A DNA stretch of 53,871 nt from Eubacterium sp. (GTDB lineage Bacteria; Bacillota; Clostridia; Peptostreptococcales; Anaerovoracaceae). The position numbers and the translations under genes are program-made. Location: contig JAFWJS010000022.1 of assembly GCA_017511535.1 (NCBI GenBank), forward strand, positions 1 through 53,871, in the 5' to 3' direction. Below the pieces are notes generated by a model. It did no database searches. It was given only the letters and a program-made list of their open reading frames with translations, and had not been told where the DNA came from. Below, in pieces: positions 1 to 8,694 of this stretch; position 1 is the stretch's first letter, and every line of letters starts with the position of its first letter.

Positions 1-247
1 CATCCTTTTAACATCTTAAAAAAACTGCTGTTTATCATGTGTCTTAAATATCACATTCCACCCACATAGAACCATCAAAATCCTTTTTTTAGTACCACAA
101 AGGTATACCACAGAGATAAGTTTATCAGGCTATATCCAGACAGGTGTCACATTATTAAGAGAAAATCCCAAAAGAAAAATCCCGGAAACTTTCGCTCCCG
201 GGGTTTTTGATTTGAAATCATATACGAGCTGATCTCCACTGTCAAAA
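1..247. other. Left-edge intergenic region, no gene seen
   Basis: This AT-rich stretch lies downstream of rpsI. I find no plausible reading frame with a ribosome binding site. It holds the rpsI terminator near 175-208. Around 30-60 there is a TGTCTTAA motif that also occurs in the intergenic region near 15.97 kb. Nothing else can be supported. Confidence 0.6.
175..208 (-). terminator. Intrinsic terminator of rplM-rpsI
   Basis: On the minus strand a stem with a CCCGG/CCGGG core, extended by A-T and G-T pairs, is followed by ATTTTTCTTTT. It lies about 40 bases past the rpsI stop codon. The plus strand also carries a short T-run, so it may stop transcription in both directions. Confidence 0.75.
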
Positions 248-649
248 CTAACGCTTTGAGAACTGTGAAGCCTTTCTCGCTTTCTTGAGTCCGTACTTCT
301 TTCTCTCCTTCATGCGGGAATCTCTTCTGAGGAATCCTGCCTGCTTGAGAGGTGTTCTGTACTCTTCTTCGTCAGCTGCCGCAAGAGCTCTTGAGATACC
401 ATGTCTCAGTGCTCCTGCCTGACCTGTCATACCGCCGCCCTGTACGATAGCGATAACGTCGAATTTACCTTCGCAGTTCGCTACTGAGAACGGTCTCATG
501 ACTTCCTGCTTAAGAAGCTCTGCTTCGAAATAATCATCAAGATCCTTCTTGTTGATCGTTACTTTTCCAGTACCAGGGAGTAATCTAACTCTGGCGACTG
601 AACATTTTCTGCGGCCTGTGCCGAGGTACTGTATCTTTGCCTTAGCCAT
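248..649 (-). CDS. rpsI: 30S ribosomal protein S9
   Basis: Small-subunit ribosomal protein S9, whose C-terminal tail reaches the tRNA in the P site of the ribosome. The 133-residue product has the usual family length. It starts with the [16 protein letters not shown] segment, carries the [18 protein letters not shown] core near residues 70-90, and ends in the diagnostic basic tail [12 protein letters not shown]. The ATG at 649 is preceded by GGGAGG. It follows rplM by 18 bases on the same strand, the standard bacterial L13-S9 operon, so both are expected to be controlled from the leader upstream of rplM. Nothing odd is seen. Confidence 0.99.
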   Translation of the reverse strand: MAKAKIQYLGTGRRKCSVARVRLLPGTGKVTINKKDLDDYFEAELLKQEVMRPFSVANCEGKFDVIAIVQGGGMTGQAGALRHGISRALAAADEEEYRTPLKQAGFLRRDSRMKERKKYGLKKARKASQFSKR

Positions 650-667
650 TTTTCATTCCTCCCTTTC

Positions 668-1096
668 CTAGATCTCCAGCATTTCAGGTTTCTGAGCCTC
701 ATGATTGTGCTCAGGTCCTGCATAGACTTTAAGCTTCTTGAACATCTGACGGCCAAGCTTCCCATCCGGGATCATGCCCTTGACTGCGTGTCTGATGATC
801 TCTTCCGGCTTCTTTGCCTGGAGTTTCTCCAGGGAAACTTCCTTCTTCCCGCCTGGGAATCCGGATACAGTCGTATAGACCTTGTCAGTTCTCTTCTTGC
901 CTGTGACCTTGACTTTCTCAGCGTTGATCACGATGACATAGTCTCCGCAGTCGACATGCGGTGTGAACGTCGGCTTGTTCTTGCCTCTGAGGATAGCTGC
1001 TACCTGGGATGCGAGACGTCCGAGAGTCTTGCCCTCAGCGTCGACGACATACCATTTACGCTCTACCTCAGCAGGTTTTGCGATAAATGATTTCAT
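668..1096 (-). CDS. rplM: 50S ribosomal protein L13
   Basis: Large-subunit ribosomal protein L13, an early assembly protein of the 50S subunit. The 142 residues match the family length. Visible hallmarks are the N-terminal [17 protein letters not shown] segment, the [15 protein letters not shown] segment, and the [37 protein letters not shown]-terminal signature (given here in pieces: [29 protein letters not shown]). It is the first gene of the rplM-rpsI operon. A long structured 5' leader precedes it, as expected for autoregulated ribosomal protein operons. Confidence 0.99.
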   Translation of the reverse strand: MKSFIAKPAEVERKWYVVDAEGKTLGRLASQVAAILRGKNKPTFTPHVDCGDYVIVINAEKVKVTGKKRTDKVYTTVSGFPGGKKEVSLEKLQAKKPEEIIRHAVKGMIPDGKLGRQMFKKLKVYAGPEHNHEAQKPEMLEI

Positions 1097-1429
1097 ACAA
1101 AATCTCCCTTCTGCCTACTGGGTTGCCGGCACTCCCTGCTTCCTGCGTCCGAAGACGCCCTCCGCTTCCGTTCGTGCAGCAACTGTTTCGGTCCTGCCTA
1201 CTCAGTTAAGATTCACGGGAAAACCGGTAGTGTCGCTCTGCTGACTCGCTCTGCAGTCTGTGAGACTGTTTCACAAGGTGCTTCAACGCAACATTTCGAG
1301 GAATGCTTAACGCTTTCGGTGATACTAAAAATAACTCTCAGCCCGCGTGAGCTGCCGGCCGTAAGGCCTGCCCGCGGAATTTCCGCCGCGAAAAAGCGCA
1401 ATAAAATAAAAACGCACCTCTATGCGGCG
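1097..1429 (-). promoter_or_regulatory. Long structured 5' leader of rplM-rpsI
   Basis: About 330 nt separate the predicted transcription start from the rplM ATG, with no credible ORF. The minus strand can form many stems: a CCGCCGC/GCGGCGG pair near the 5' end, GGCC-rich hairpins, a CAGTCT-CAC-AGACTG hairpin (1254-1268), and a GCGTC-TTCG-GACGC tetraloop hairpin about 60 nt before the gene. AGTAGGCAG occurs twice, flanking the last domain. Firmicutes are known to have L13-binding leaders here (the L13-leader family). I infer an equivalent but did not match it to a consensus. Confidence 0.5.
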
Positions 1430-1435
1430 GACTTC

Positions 1436-1464
1436 ATTATAAGCCATTACTATAATAAAATCAA
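1436..1464 (-). promoter_or_regulatory. Sigma-A-type promoter of rplM-rpsI
   Basis: On the minus strand, TTGATT (1459-1464) and a perfect TATAAT (1436-1441) are separated by exactly 17 bases. Transcription would start near 1429. Confidence 0.7.
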
Positions 1465-1488
1465 TAGGTAATTATACAGAAGAGCATA

Positions 1489-1791
1489 TCAATCGATCCG
1501 TTTAGGGACACCTTTATATGGTTCCTCTTCATCCGGCTTTTTCTTCTTAGCCAGACTGTCGCCTATGAGGCCTTTGCCCAGGACGAGAAACAGGTGTACC
1601 GCCATTACGGCGCCGGTCACTGCCATCGTCTGCACAGGGAAGAAGATGAACGCGGCAGCATACAGCGCGAGGCCAAGCGTCCCGCCCGGTCCGAAAAAGC
1701 AGAGCCCCGCGAAGACCGCATATAAGATCTCCGGTATGACGACATACCAGTAAGCTGACATATTCGCGATGAGTCTGTTTAGTATCTCCAT
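1489..1791 (-). CDS. Small integral membrane protein, unknown function
   Basis: A 100-residue protein that I do not recognise. It has two or three hydrophobic segments (about residues 12-35, 40-52 and 56-75) and a charged cytosolic-type tail with KKKKPDEEEP. The ATG at 1791 is preceded by AGGAGC at good spacing, and it begins 26 bases after the stop of the HAD hydrolase gene on the same strand, so the two probably form one transcript. No catalytic motif is visible. A membrane location is supported by composition; the role is unknown. Confidence 0.65.
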   Translation of the reverse strand: MEILNRLIANMSAYWYVVIPEILYAVFAGLCFFGPGGTLGLALYAAAFIFFPVQTMAVTGAVMAVHLFLVLGKGLIGDSLAKKKKPDEEEPYKGVPKRID

Positions 1792-1817
1792 AATACGCTC
1801 CTGCTTCCGGAAGCATG

Positions 1818-2642
1818 TTACTGCTGCCTCATGCTTTCTGCCTTGAGCTTCTCCATGGCAGCGATCCCGTCGATGATCGTGAAGACTGTTTTCTCCAGCT
1901 TTCTGCCTGCGCGGTAATCAGCAGGGAACGCGAAATCGACGCGGCCTTCGTGTATGAGTTTAGACGCCTCTTCCTCATCGTCCTGATATACGGCGATCGA
2001 GTGGCCGCCGTTCACCTTAGTCAGCTTCATGCACGGCACGTCAGTATCTCCGTCGCCAAAATATATCATGTTGGTGAACGGGACGCGGCGTTCTTTGTCA
2101 GGCACATATCTGTTCAGGCTGTGCTGGTCAGTTACGTCAAGCACGCCTTTGTTCACACGGTACAGGAACTGCGTTTTGCTCGTGAAATTGACAGCCATCG
2201 CCGGCCACTCCGCCAGCCCGTTCTCGCCGTAAAGGAACTCCGCCGCGTAGATCTCCCTGAATTCCCCCGCGATCTCTGTTCCTTCGATTATTTCTTTAAG
2301 GCCGGATGAGATAATATAGTGCTCGCATTTCAGCCCCTTATCTTCGCAGTATCTGTTGATACGTGAAAACCAGCTTCTTACCCCCGGGAACAGCTTCACG
2401 CTCCTTCCCAGCGCGTTGAAGTTCTCACGCCTCGTAAGCATGCTGCCTCTTCCCTTCTCAAGCATCATATACATATATGACAGTATGCTGTCCATGTTGT
2501 TTTTCTTAGTCAGCCTGGTACATCCCGCCCAGAACTCATCCGCGCTCATGCCGAGGCCTTCCATGAAGCCGTAATCCTGCATGTTTTTCGGCGAAAGTGT
2601 CTTATCAAAATCATACATAAGCGCAACTACAGGTCTTGCCAT
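1818..2642 (-). CDS. HAD-superfamily phosphatase (SerB-like)
   Basis: Haloacid-dehalogenase-fold hydrolase, probably a cytosolic phosphomonoesterase. The N-terminal motif MYDFDKTLS has the nucleophile/acid pair (Asp11 and Asp13 from the chosen start). Motif II is in the IISSGLKEII stretch and motif IV in YFGDGDTDVPCM. A helical cap follows the first motif. A longer frame starts 12 codons upstream, but the ATG at 2642 has AGAGGTGG just before it and directly precedes MARPVVALMYDFD, so I chose it. The length (274 residues) is in the range of SerB-like phosphatases. The substrate cannot be read from the sequence. It is followed by a small membrane protein gene in the same transcript. Confidence 0.85.
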   Translation of the reverse strand: MARPVVALMYDFDKTLSPKNMQDYGFMEGLGMSADEFWAGCTRLTKKNNMDSILSYMYMMLEKGRGSMLTRRENFNALGRSVKLFPGVRSWFSRINRYCEDKGLKCEHYIISSGLKEIIEGTEIAGEFREIYAAEFLYGENGLAEWPAMAVNFTSKTQFLYRVNKGVLDVTDQHSLNRYVPDKERRVPFTNMIYFGDGDTDVPCMKLTKVNGGHSIAVYQDDEEEASKLIHEGRVDFAFPADYRAGRKLEKTVFTIIDGIAAMEKLKAESMRQQ

Positions 2643-2751
2643 ATGCCACCTCTTTATAAAGATCCCATTATTACCCATTCGGTCCTGATTGATATATAAT
2701 GATTATAGCACAAGTGATGTCATACTGAAGAGTCAACACGGGAGGAATAAC

Positions 2752-3081
2752 ATGATAATAGACTTTGATAACATTGAAGAAGAGGCCAAGCCCTGTTTTA
2801 AAGGCGGCAAAGGCACAGCTTATCTGAAAAAATTTGAAAACGAGCTCGGAAAGATCATGATGGGAAGACTTATGCCGGGATCCTCCATCGGCCTTCATAC
2901 GCATGAGGACGAAAGTGAGATCATATATATACTGAGCGGAAAGGCTGACTTCATATATGACGACGGGACTGAGTCTGTCGGCGCAGGCGGATGCCATTAC
3001 TGTCCTAAAGGGCACACCCATTCCATGATAAACAACGGGGATGAAGATCTGATCATATTCGCGACGATACCTAAGCAGTAA
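2752..3081 (+). CDS. Small cupin-domain protein
   Basis: A 109-residue single-domain cupin, a metal-binding beta barrel. Cupin motif 1 is GLHTHEDESEIIYILSG, with the two His and one Glu metal ligands. Motif 2 is the CHYCPKGHTHSMIN segment with the last His. GGGAGGAATAAC sits right before the ATG at 2752; an upstream in-frame start lacks such a site. Such small cupins are sugar isomerases, dioxygenases or ligand sensors, and nothing here decides between them. It is a single-gene unit, divergent from the HAD gene and closed by a hairpin. Confidence 0.85.
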   Translation: MIIDFDNIEEEAKPCFKGGKGTAYLKKFENELGKIMMGRLMPGSSIGLHTHEDESEIIYILSGKADFIYDDGTESVGAGGCHYCPKGHTHSMINNGDEDLIIFATIPKQ

Positions 3082-3477
3082 TGCTCCGGTCGCAGGAACA
3101 TGAAAACGACACGAAAAAGCAGGGACCGCCGATAAGCCCCTGCTTTTCTACTGTTTCTTGCCAGGCCCCGGCAGGGCTCATGACAGATCTGCAAACTAGC
3201 ACGCAGCTTTTATGCAGACACGGTATATGCCTGCAGCCTGACAAGATGGTCCGCCGCTTCTCAAACAAGCCCTGATGATCTGTCACGCTCTGCCTTCAAC
3301 AATAAACTAACAAACCTGTAGATATAAAATCTTGCACATTTGTAATATTTATGGTATTTTTGTATAAGAATTTTAGTTTAACTTATAGTTGATACCTTTT
3401 GTAATAGTTTCAGCATAGAAACAGACTTTGCCGCATGATTACCCTTGCAGAGAATGAAACCGGAAAGGACCGTGAAA
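3082..3477 (+). promoter_or_regulatory. Intergenic region with terminator and AraC-gene promoter candidates
   Basis: About 400 bases without a convincing gene. It opens with the cupin terminator (3114-3147). The last 150 bases are AT-rich and hold two possible sigma-A promoters for the downstream regulator: TTGCAC-17-TATTTT and TTGTAT-17-TTATAG. Short frames on both strands in the GC-richer middle lack ribosome binding sites. Confidence 0.4.
3114..3147 (+). terminator. Terminator after the cupin gene
   Basis: AAAAGCAGGG and CCCTGCTTTT form a perfect inverted repeat with a 12-base loop, and the 3' arm supplies the T-rich end. It begins about 30 bases past the cupin stop codon. The symmetry could let it act in both directions. 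Confidence 0.7.
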
Positions 3478-4671
3478 ATGAGATCCAAAGTCATAGAAAT
3501 AGCGAAAACACTGAATAATCTAACTTCCATAACGACCAGATGCTACAGAAGCGGCAGACGGACAGCATATTATCCGTCCAACGCAGAACTGAAAGGGATG
3601 AAGGATTCATTCGCTCCGTATAGGAAAGAGATGTTAAGTTTCAAAGAGCCGATCGGCTGTATCACCACACCGTCCGGCTTCATCTTCGGCTTCGTGAAGA
3701 ACGGAAACGAGAGCCTCGTGCTTGGCCCTGTAAAAAAGTTTCCCGCACCAAAGGCAGTACTTGAGAACGCCGCATCTAAGCTTGATCCATCCGGTAAATA
3801 CCGGGACGCTCTTATCGCCGCGCTGAGAGACTGTCCCAGACTTTCTGTCTACTCTCTGGTCCCGCTTATCGCCGAGGCATACGAGCTTCTCAATTTTGAC
3901 AAATACCCAGGCGATGACAGGAACGCCAACCTTATCTCTTCGACCGTCATCGACATCACCTTCTACGATGGCTCGATTGGAGATCTCAGCAGCCATAGAC
4001 AATCGCTCGGCGCTATGCTGGAAAGTCTGATAGAAAAAGGCGACGTGGACGCCGTAAGGGAATGGATGTCCATTAATCCTAAAGTGCATTTCTACGCAGA
4101 GGTCACCGACGACCGGCTGAGAAATACTAAAGACAGCTTCATCCTCGCTTCGACACTTTACGGTCAGGCGGCGTCGCTCGGCGGCCTGGAACGGAGCTAT
4201 ATACTGCCACTCCTTCTTGACGCGATAAAGGCGGTCGAGAAAATGGACGATCCCGGCGAGATAGGGATACTACAGAGCAGCCTCGCGCTCCGCTTCGCAG
4301 AAGACGTTAAAGAGAGCAAAAGGGCAAATACCTCCAGACTGATCAGAAAAGCCGCGCAGATAATACAGCGTGATATCTTCAAACCTGTTAAAGTCAACGA
4401 TGTCGCAGAAGAACTGGGAGTAAGCCGCGGATACCTGTCGAATCGCTTCCGTGAAGAGACAGGAATGACCTTTAAAGACTACATAATCAAAATGAAAATA
4501 CGTGAGGCTAAAGGCCTCATAGAAAGCTCCAGCAAGACCCTCATCTCTATCAGCACGGCTCTCGGCTTCAGCTCACAGAGCCACTTCACACGCGCGTTCA
4601 GAAAAGAGACCGGCATGACGCCGAAAGAATACAGCGAAAGCATGCCGGCAGGAAGATCTGCTGATCTATAG
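3478..4671 (+). CDS. AraC-family transcriptional regulator
   Basis: DNA-binding regulator of about 397 residues. The C-terminal 100 residues hold two helix-turn-helix units: KVNDVAEELGVSRGYLSNRF, then the family signature ISTALGFSSQSHFTRAFRKETGMTPKEY. The long N-terminal part has no cupin ligand-binding pattern. It resembles a sensor plus a helical linker and I do not recognise it. ATG 3478 follows GGAAAGGACC at good spacing; in-frame TTG and ATG codons upstream are possible. Its stop codon overlaps the stop of the convergent alpha-galactosidase gene by three bases. A role in controlling that gene is plausible from position only, since the two promoters lie at opposite ends. Confidence 0.85.
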   Translation: MRSKVIEIAKTLNNLTSITTRCYRSGRRTAYYPSNAELKGMKDSFAPYRKEMLSFKEPIGCITTPSGFIFGFVKNGNESLVLGPVKKFPAPKAVLENAASKLDPSGKYRDALIAALRDCPRLSVYSLVPLIAEAYELLNFDKYPGDDRNANLISSTVIDITFYDGSIGDLSSHRQSLGAMLESLIEKGDVDAVREWMSINPKVHFYAEVTDDRLRNTKDSFILASTLYGQAASLGGLERSYILPLLLDAIKAVEKMDDPGEIGILQSSLALRFAEDVKESKRANTSRLIRKAAQIIQRDIFKPVKVNDVAEELGVSRGYLSNRFREETGMTFKDYIIKMKIREAKGLIESSSKTLISISTALGFSSQSHFTRAFRKETGMTPKEYSESMPAGRSADL

Positions 4672-6900
4672 ATGTTCTATCAGGTGGATCCTTCTGATAG
4701 GGAAGTCCCCTCTCATCATATCGAGCCTCAGCCCGTTATACATAAGAGCCGCGCCGGAAACAGTGACGTCTGTTCCAGCGATATGATACGTCATATCAGG
4801 ATCCAGACCGTCAGGTCTGATAAGCTGGAACGGCGCGTTTGCCTCGACAGACAGCGCGGCGACGAATACGAACGCCTCACTTCTGTCATCTGATACGAAC
4901 TCCCACGCCTGGAAATCCAGTGACGGGAGTCTCTCCGCGCTGAACCTTGATGGATCAGCTCCTCCGATGTTCAGCCTGAAATATCTGCCGCTCTGTATTA
5001 CTTTCCTGTAAATACGATATTCCCTGATCTCCTGTCGTATCTCTTCCTTCTCTTCTTCCGTGAGCCTGGAAGGATCCAGCTCATATCCGAATGTGCCGGA
5101 CATGGCTACAGCAGCTCTCGTCTCAAGAGGCGAGTGTCTCCATGTAAGCTGATTCGGCGATTCAGACACATGGCTCCCAATAGCGCTTACCGGATACCCG
5201 TAAGCTGTGCCTCTCTGTATCTTCAGCCTGTTGATCGCGTCTGTATTGTCAGAGCACCAGATCTGCGGACAGTAGAAAAGCATACCTGCGTCGAAACGCC
5301 CGCCGCCTCCGCAGCATCCCTCGATCATGACGTCCGGGAACGCCTTCGTCACTCTGCCGAGCAGGTCGTACATCCCGAGCACATATCTGTGTGAGACTTC
5401 ACCCTGCCTGTCCTCCGGAAGAGCGTTGGAGTAGAGGTTGTCCAGTCCTCTGTTGTTATCCCATTTCACATATTCTATGTTGGCGCTGCTCAGTATCTCG
5501 CTGATACAGTTGAAAAGATATTCTCTCACATCTTCGCGTGTCATGTCGAGCACGAGCTGGTTCCTTGCCATGACAGGTTTCCTGTCCGGATCGGTGAGCG
5601 CCCATTCCGGATGTGCTCTGTAGAGGTCTGAATCTTCTGATATCATCTCAGGCTCCATCCAGATGCCGAATCTCAGACCCTTATCATTGATCTTTCTGAC
5701 CAGCTCAGGAAGCCCGCACTTTATCTTGTTCAGGTTCACAAACCAGTCGCCCAGTCCCGAGTTGTCGCTGTCACGGTCGCCGAACCATCCGTCGTCCATA
5801 ACGACCATCTCTATCCCGAGATCTTTCGCGCCGTCCGCCAGCTCGAGCATCTTCTCGTCGTTAAATTCCATATAGCACGCTTCCCAGCTGTTCAGGAGCA
5901 CAGGCCTTTCGCTATTAAGGTATTTACGGTCGATCACGTTCTCTCTGATTATCCTGTGGAATTTCCTAGTCAGCTTGCCCAGGCCTTTATCAGAAAACGT
6001 CATTATGACCGCCGGTGTCTGGAATGTCTCTCCCGGCGTCAGCTTCCAGCGGAATTCATCGTTATTTACGCCTGTCACCAGCCTTACGCTCCCGGTCTGG
6101 TCTTTCTCTATCTCTGTCTTGTGGCTTCCCGAGTACATGAGCATGTATCCGTAACAGCTTCCATGATCTTCGCCTGCATCATGGTCGCAGATTATGACGA
6201 ACGGATTATGATGGTGGCTGCTTATGCCTCTTCCCGACTGCACCGAGAATACCCCTGTAGGGACAGGAAGTCTCTCCGGCTGGCGTTCCATACAGTGCCT
6301 GCCGTGGAAATGGATTATGTCAAAGTCACCGTATTGGTGATCTACGCACACAGACGCCGCTTTGTTCAGGAAAAGGGTCCTGTCTGAATCGTTAGTCAGC
6401 CTTACAGCCCTTTCGATAACGTCTTTCTCGCTAAAGACCGTGTATATCAGCTCTGCCGTCAGATCCGTCACTGCGTCGCGCATCAGGATCCTCAGCGTTT
6501 CCTCCTGCGCAGCATCCTCATCCGGCCTGACGTGTGGGAGCCCTTCCGGCTCATATACGCCCTTCTCTGCCCGGTAGCTTTCATATCTCAGATCTGTGGC
6601 CCTGCTTCCTTCTTCAGTCTCAGCTTCTGCGGCGTATACTCTGTGGTCGCCTGTCCCATGGCAGCTGTACTCCTGCGGGATCGTATCAAAAGAATATCCT
6701 CTGTCCAGTTTTTTCTCATATGGGTTCCCTGAAAATCCTCTGTCGCAGCCTGCCTGAAGAAAAGTCAGATCCTTGTCCGGGACCGACGGTCCATAGTAAA
6801 GATGGCGAAGGCACCCCGTATCGTCTGCCTTTATCATATATGTGCTGTGTTTCGTATTCAGGATGAAGATCTTCTCCTGCTCGTTGATCTCAATACTCAT
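4666..6900 (-). CDS. GH36 alpha-galactosidase
   Basis: Glycoside hydrolase family 36 enzyme that removes terminal alpha-1,6-galactose from melibiose- or raffinose-type sugars with retention. At 744 residues it has the standard size of the Firmicutes RafA/AgaN type. The beta-sandwich N-domain is followed by the TIM barrel with MVVMDDGWFGDRDSDNSG, the nucleophile Asp481 in YVKWDNNR, the CCGGGGRFDAG loop, and the acid/base Asp551 in WCSDNTDAINR. There is no signal peptide, so it acts in the cytosol on imported oligosaccharides. AGAGG lies before the ATG. No sugar transporter is in the window. The 3' end abuts the AraC regulator tail to tail. Confidence 0.95.
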   Translation of the reverse strand: MSIEINEQEKIFILNTKHSTYMIKADDTGCLRHLYYGPSVPDKDLTFLQAGCDRGFSGNPYEKKLDRGYSFDTIPQEYSCHGTGDHRVYAAEAETEEGSRATDLRYESYRAEKGVYEPEGLPHVRPDEDAAQEETLRILMRDAVTDLTAELIYTVFSEKDVIERAVRLTNDSDRTLFLNKAASVCVDHQYGDFDIIHFHGRHCMERQPERLPVPTGVFSVQSGRGISSHHHNPFVIICDHDAGEDHGSCYGYMLMYSGSHKTEIEKDQTGSVRLVTGVNNDEFRWKLTPGETFQTPAVIMTFSDKGLGKLTRKFHRIIRENVIDRKYLNSERPVLLNSWEACYMEFNDEKMLELADGAKDLGIEMVVMDDGWFGDRDSDNSGLGDWFVNLNKIKCGLPELVRKINDKGLRFGIWMEPEMISEDSDLYRAHPEWALTDPDRKPVMARNQLVLDMTREDVREYLFNCISEILSSANIEYVKWDNNRGLDNLYSNALPEDRQGEVSHRYVLGMYDLLGRVTKAFPDVMIEGCCGGGGRFDAGMLFYCPQIWCSDNTDAINRLKIQRGTAYGYPVSAIGSHVSESPNQLTWRHSPLETRAAVAMSGTFGYELDPSRLTEEEKEEIRQEIREYRIYRKVIQSGRYFRLNIGGADPSRFSAERLPSLDFQAWEFVSDDRSEAFVFVAALSVEANAPFQLIRPDGLDPDMTYHIAGTDVTVSGAALMYNGLRLDMMRGDFPIRRIHLIEHL

Positions 6901-6998
6901 CTGGTTTTCCTCTCATATACGTCATACCGTGACATCTGACCGCCGTACCGTAAATTTCTGTATATTCAGAATACCACAAAGTCACTCCGCCTGTATAC

Positions 6999-7026
6999 AA
7001 AAAAAAGACGGGACTTCTGTCCCGCC
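6999..7026 (-). terminator. Terminator of greA-lysS
   Basis: On the minus strand a perfect CGGGAC-AGAA-GTCCCG hairpin is followed by TCTTTTTTTT. It lies about 40 bases after the lysS stop codon, a textbook intrinsic terminator. Confidence 0.9.
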
Positions 7027-7065
7027 ATTCTCTGTATGTGTATCAGGCATTAAAAGTGCTGTCCC

Positions 7066-8691
7066 CTAGTCAATCGGCTTCATCACCGGGAAGAGCTGTA
7101 CGTCTCTTATCGTCGCGCTGTCAGTGATCAGCATCACCAGACGGTCGATACCGATACCGATACCTCCGGTAGGAGGCATGCCTACTTCGAGAGCGTTAAC
7201 GAAATCTCTGTCCATAGGATGTGCTTCATCGTCGATACCGAGGTCAAGCTCTCTCTGCTGCTCAGCGAATCTCTCGTACTGGTCGATAGGGTCGTTCAGC
7301 TCTGAGAACGCGTTTGAGAGCTCCCAGCCGTTTATGTACGCTTCAAATCTCCTTGTGATCCTCGGATCCTTCGGATCTTTCTTGGCGAGCGGTGAGATAT
7401 CGACAGGGTGCCCTGTCAGGAACACAGGCCCGTCCAGGAGTCCCGGATAATCCTCGCAGTAATCGTCGAACATCTCAGCGATTATCTTGCCGCGTGTCCA
7501 CTCCTTCACCTCGTCCGGATCCATACCATATTTAATAGCAGCTTCTCTTGCTTCTTCGTCGGTCTCTATCTGGCTGAAGTCGATCTTCGTGATCTCGCTT
7601 ACTGTCTCAGTCATATCGATCTTCTTCCACGGCGGAGTCACATCGAACTCTTTACCTTCATATCTTATGATCGGACTGCCGTTAACTGCCATCGCGCACT
7701 TGTATGTGATCTGCTCCATGAGCTCTTCCATGCTTTCCAGGTTTCCATACGCCTGATAGCATTCCATGGATGTGAATTCAGGGCTGTGGTTCTTGTCCAT
7801 GCCTTCGTTTCTGAAGACTTTGCCCATCTCATATACTCTGTCCAGACCTCCTACGATGAGCCTCTTCAGCTCGAGCTCGAGTGAGATCCTCAAATGGAGA
7901 TCAAAGTCCAGCGCGTTGTGATGTGTGTTGAAAGGTCTTGCGTTGGCGCCGCCCGCTATAGTCTGGAGAACAGGTGTCTCGACTTCAAGGAAGCCGTAGT
8001 CGTCTTCCAGCACCTTACGGACTGTGCTGATGATCCTGGCCCTGTCTCTGAACGTCTTACGGACGTCTTCATTCATGATGAGGTCTACATAGCGCTGTCT
8101 GTAGCGGAGATCCATATCCCTTAAGCCGTTCCATTTCTCCGGAAGTACCTGGAGTGACTTGGTCAGAAGGACGAGCTTCTTGACGTGTACCGAGATCTCC
8201 TCTGTCTTGGTCTTGAATACGAATCCCTGGATGCCGACGATATCGCCGATGTCATATTTCTTGAACCACTGGTATTCATCAGGACCGATATCGTCTCTCT
8301 GTACGTAGCACTGGATCTGTCCCTGCTTATCCTGGATATGGAAGAATGACGCCTTGCCCATGACGCGCTTGCTCATGATACGGCCGGCCATGGATACCTC
8401 TTCTCCGTCCAGAGCATCGAAGTTCTCCTTCACGTCCATGCTGTGCGCCGTCACGTCCCATGTCTCGATGACATATGGGTTCCTGCCGGCATCAACGAGC
8501 ATCTTCAGCTTATCGCGGCGGATCTGCCTCTGCTCGGAAAGCTGTACTTCCTCAAGCTTCTTCAGCTGTTCGTCCGCTGCTGTTTTTACGGCTTCCGCAA
8601 CGTCGTCTACTGCCGCGGCTGCCGAAGCTGCCGCTTTGGCCAGATTCTCTTTTGCTGATTCGGCGCGCTCTTTGATTTCCTCGTTACTCAT
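7066..8691 (-). CDS. lysS: Lysyl-tRNA synthetase, class II, with N-terminal extension
   Basis: Charges tRNA-Lys with lysine. Visible parts are an N-terminal OB-fold anticodon-binding domain (about residues 95-190, including GRIMSKRVMGKASFFHIQD) and a class II catalytic core with motif 2 (VFRNEGMDKNHSPEFTSME) and motif 3 (GGIGIGIDRLVML). At 541 residues it is longer than most bacterial LysS. The extra length is an Ala- and charge-rich helix of about 50 residues before the conserved RRDKLKMLVDAGRNPY. The start at 8691 leaves only a 3-base gap to the greA stop codon, so the two genes are co-transcribed and probably translationally coupled. GreA-LysS pairing is common in Firmicutes. Confidence 0.97.
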   Translation of the reverse strand: MSNEEIKERAESAKENLAKAAASAAAAVDDVAEAVKTAADEQLKKLEEVQLSEQRQIRRDKLKMLVDAGRNPYVIETWDVTAHSMDVKENFDALDGEEVSMAGRIMSKRVMGKASFFHIQDKQGQIQCYVQRDDIGPDEYQWFKKYDIGDIVGIQGFVFKTKTEEISVHVKKLVLLTKSLQVLPEKWNGLRDMDLRYRQRYVDLIMNEDVRKTFRDRARIISTVRKVLEDDYGFLEVETPVLQTIAGGANARPFNTHHNALDFDLHLRISLELELKRLIVGGLDRVYEMGKVFRNEGMDKNHSPEFTSMECYQAYGNLESMEELMEQITYKCAMAVNGSPIIRYEGKEFDVTPPWKKIDMTETVSEITKIDFSQIETDEEAREAAIKYGMDPDEVKEWTRGKIIAEMFDDYCEDYPGLLDGPVFLTGHPVDISPLAKKDPKDPRITRRFEAYINGWELSNAFSELNDPIDQYERFAEQQRELDLGIDDEAHPMDRDFVNALEVGMPPTGGIGIGIDRLVMLITDSATIRDVQLFPVMKPID

Positions 8692-8694
8692 TTC

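Noticed and set aside
1213..1401. A 62-codon frame in the rplM leader
   Set aside because: It covers several perfect hairpins of the leader, lacks an SD and has no family pattern.
1400..1430. Lysine-riboswitch-like ATAGAGGTGCG at the start of the rplM leader
   Set aside because: The other conserved L-box elements are missing and the downstream genes are ribosomal proteins, so the match is probably chance.
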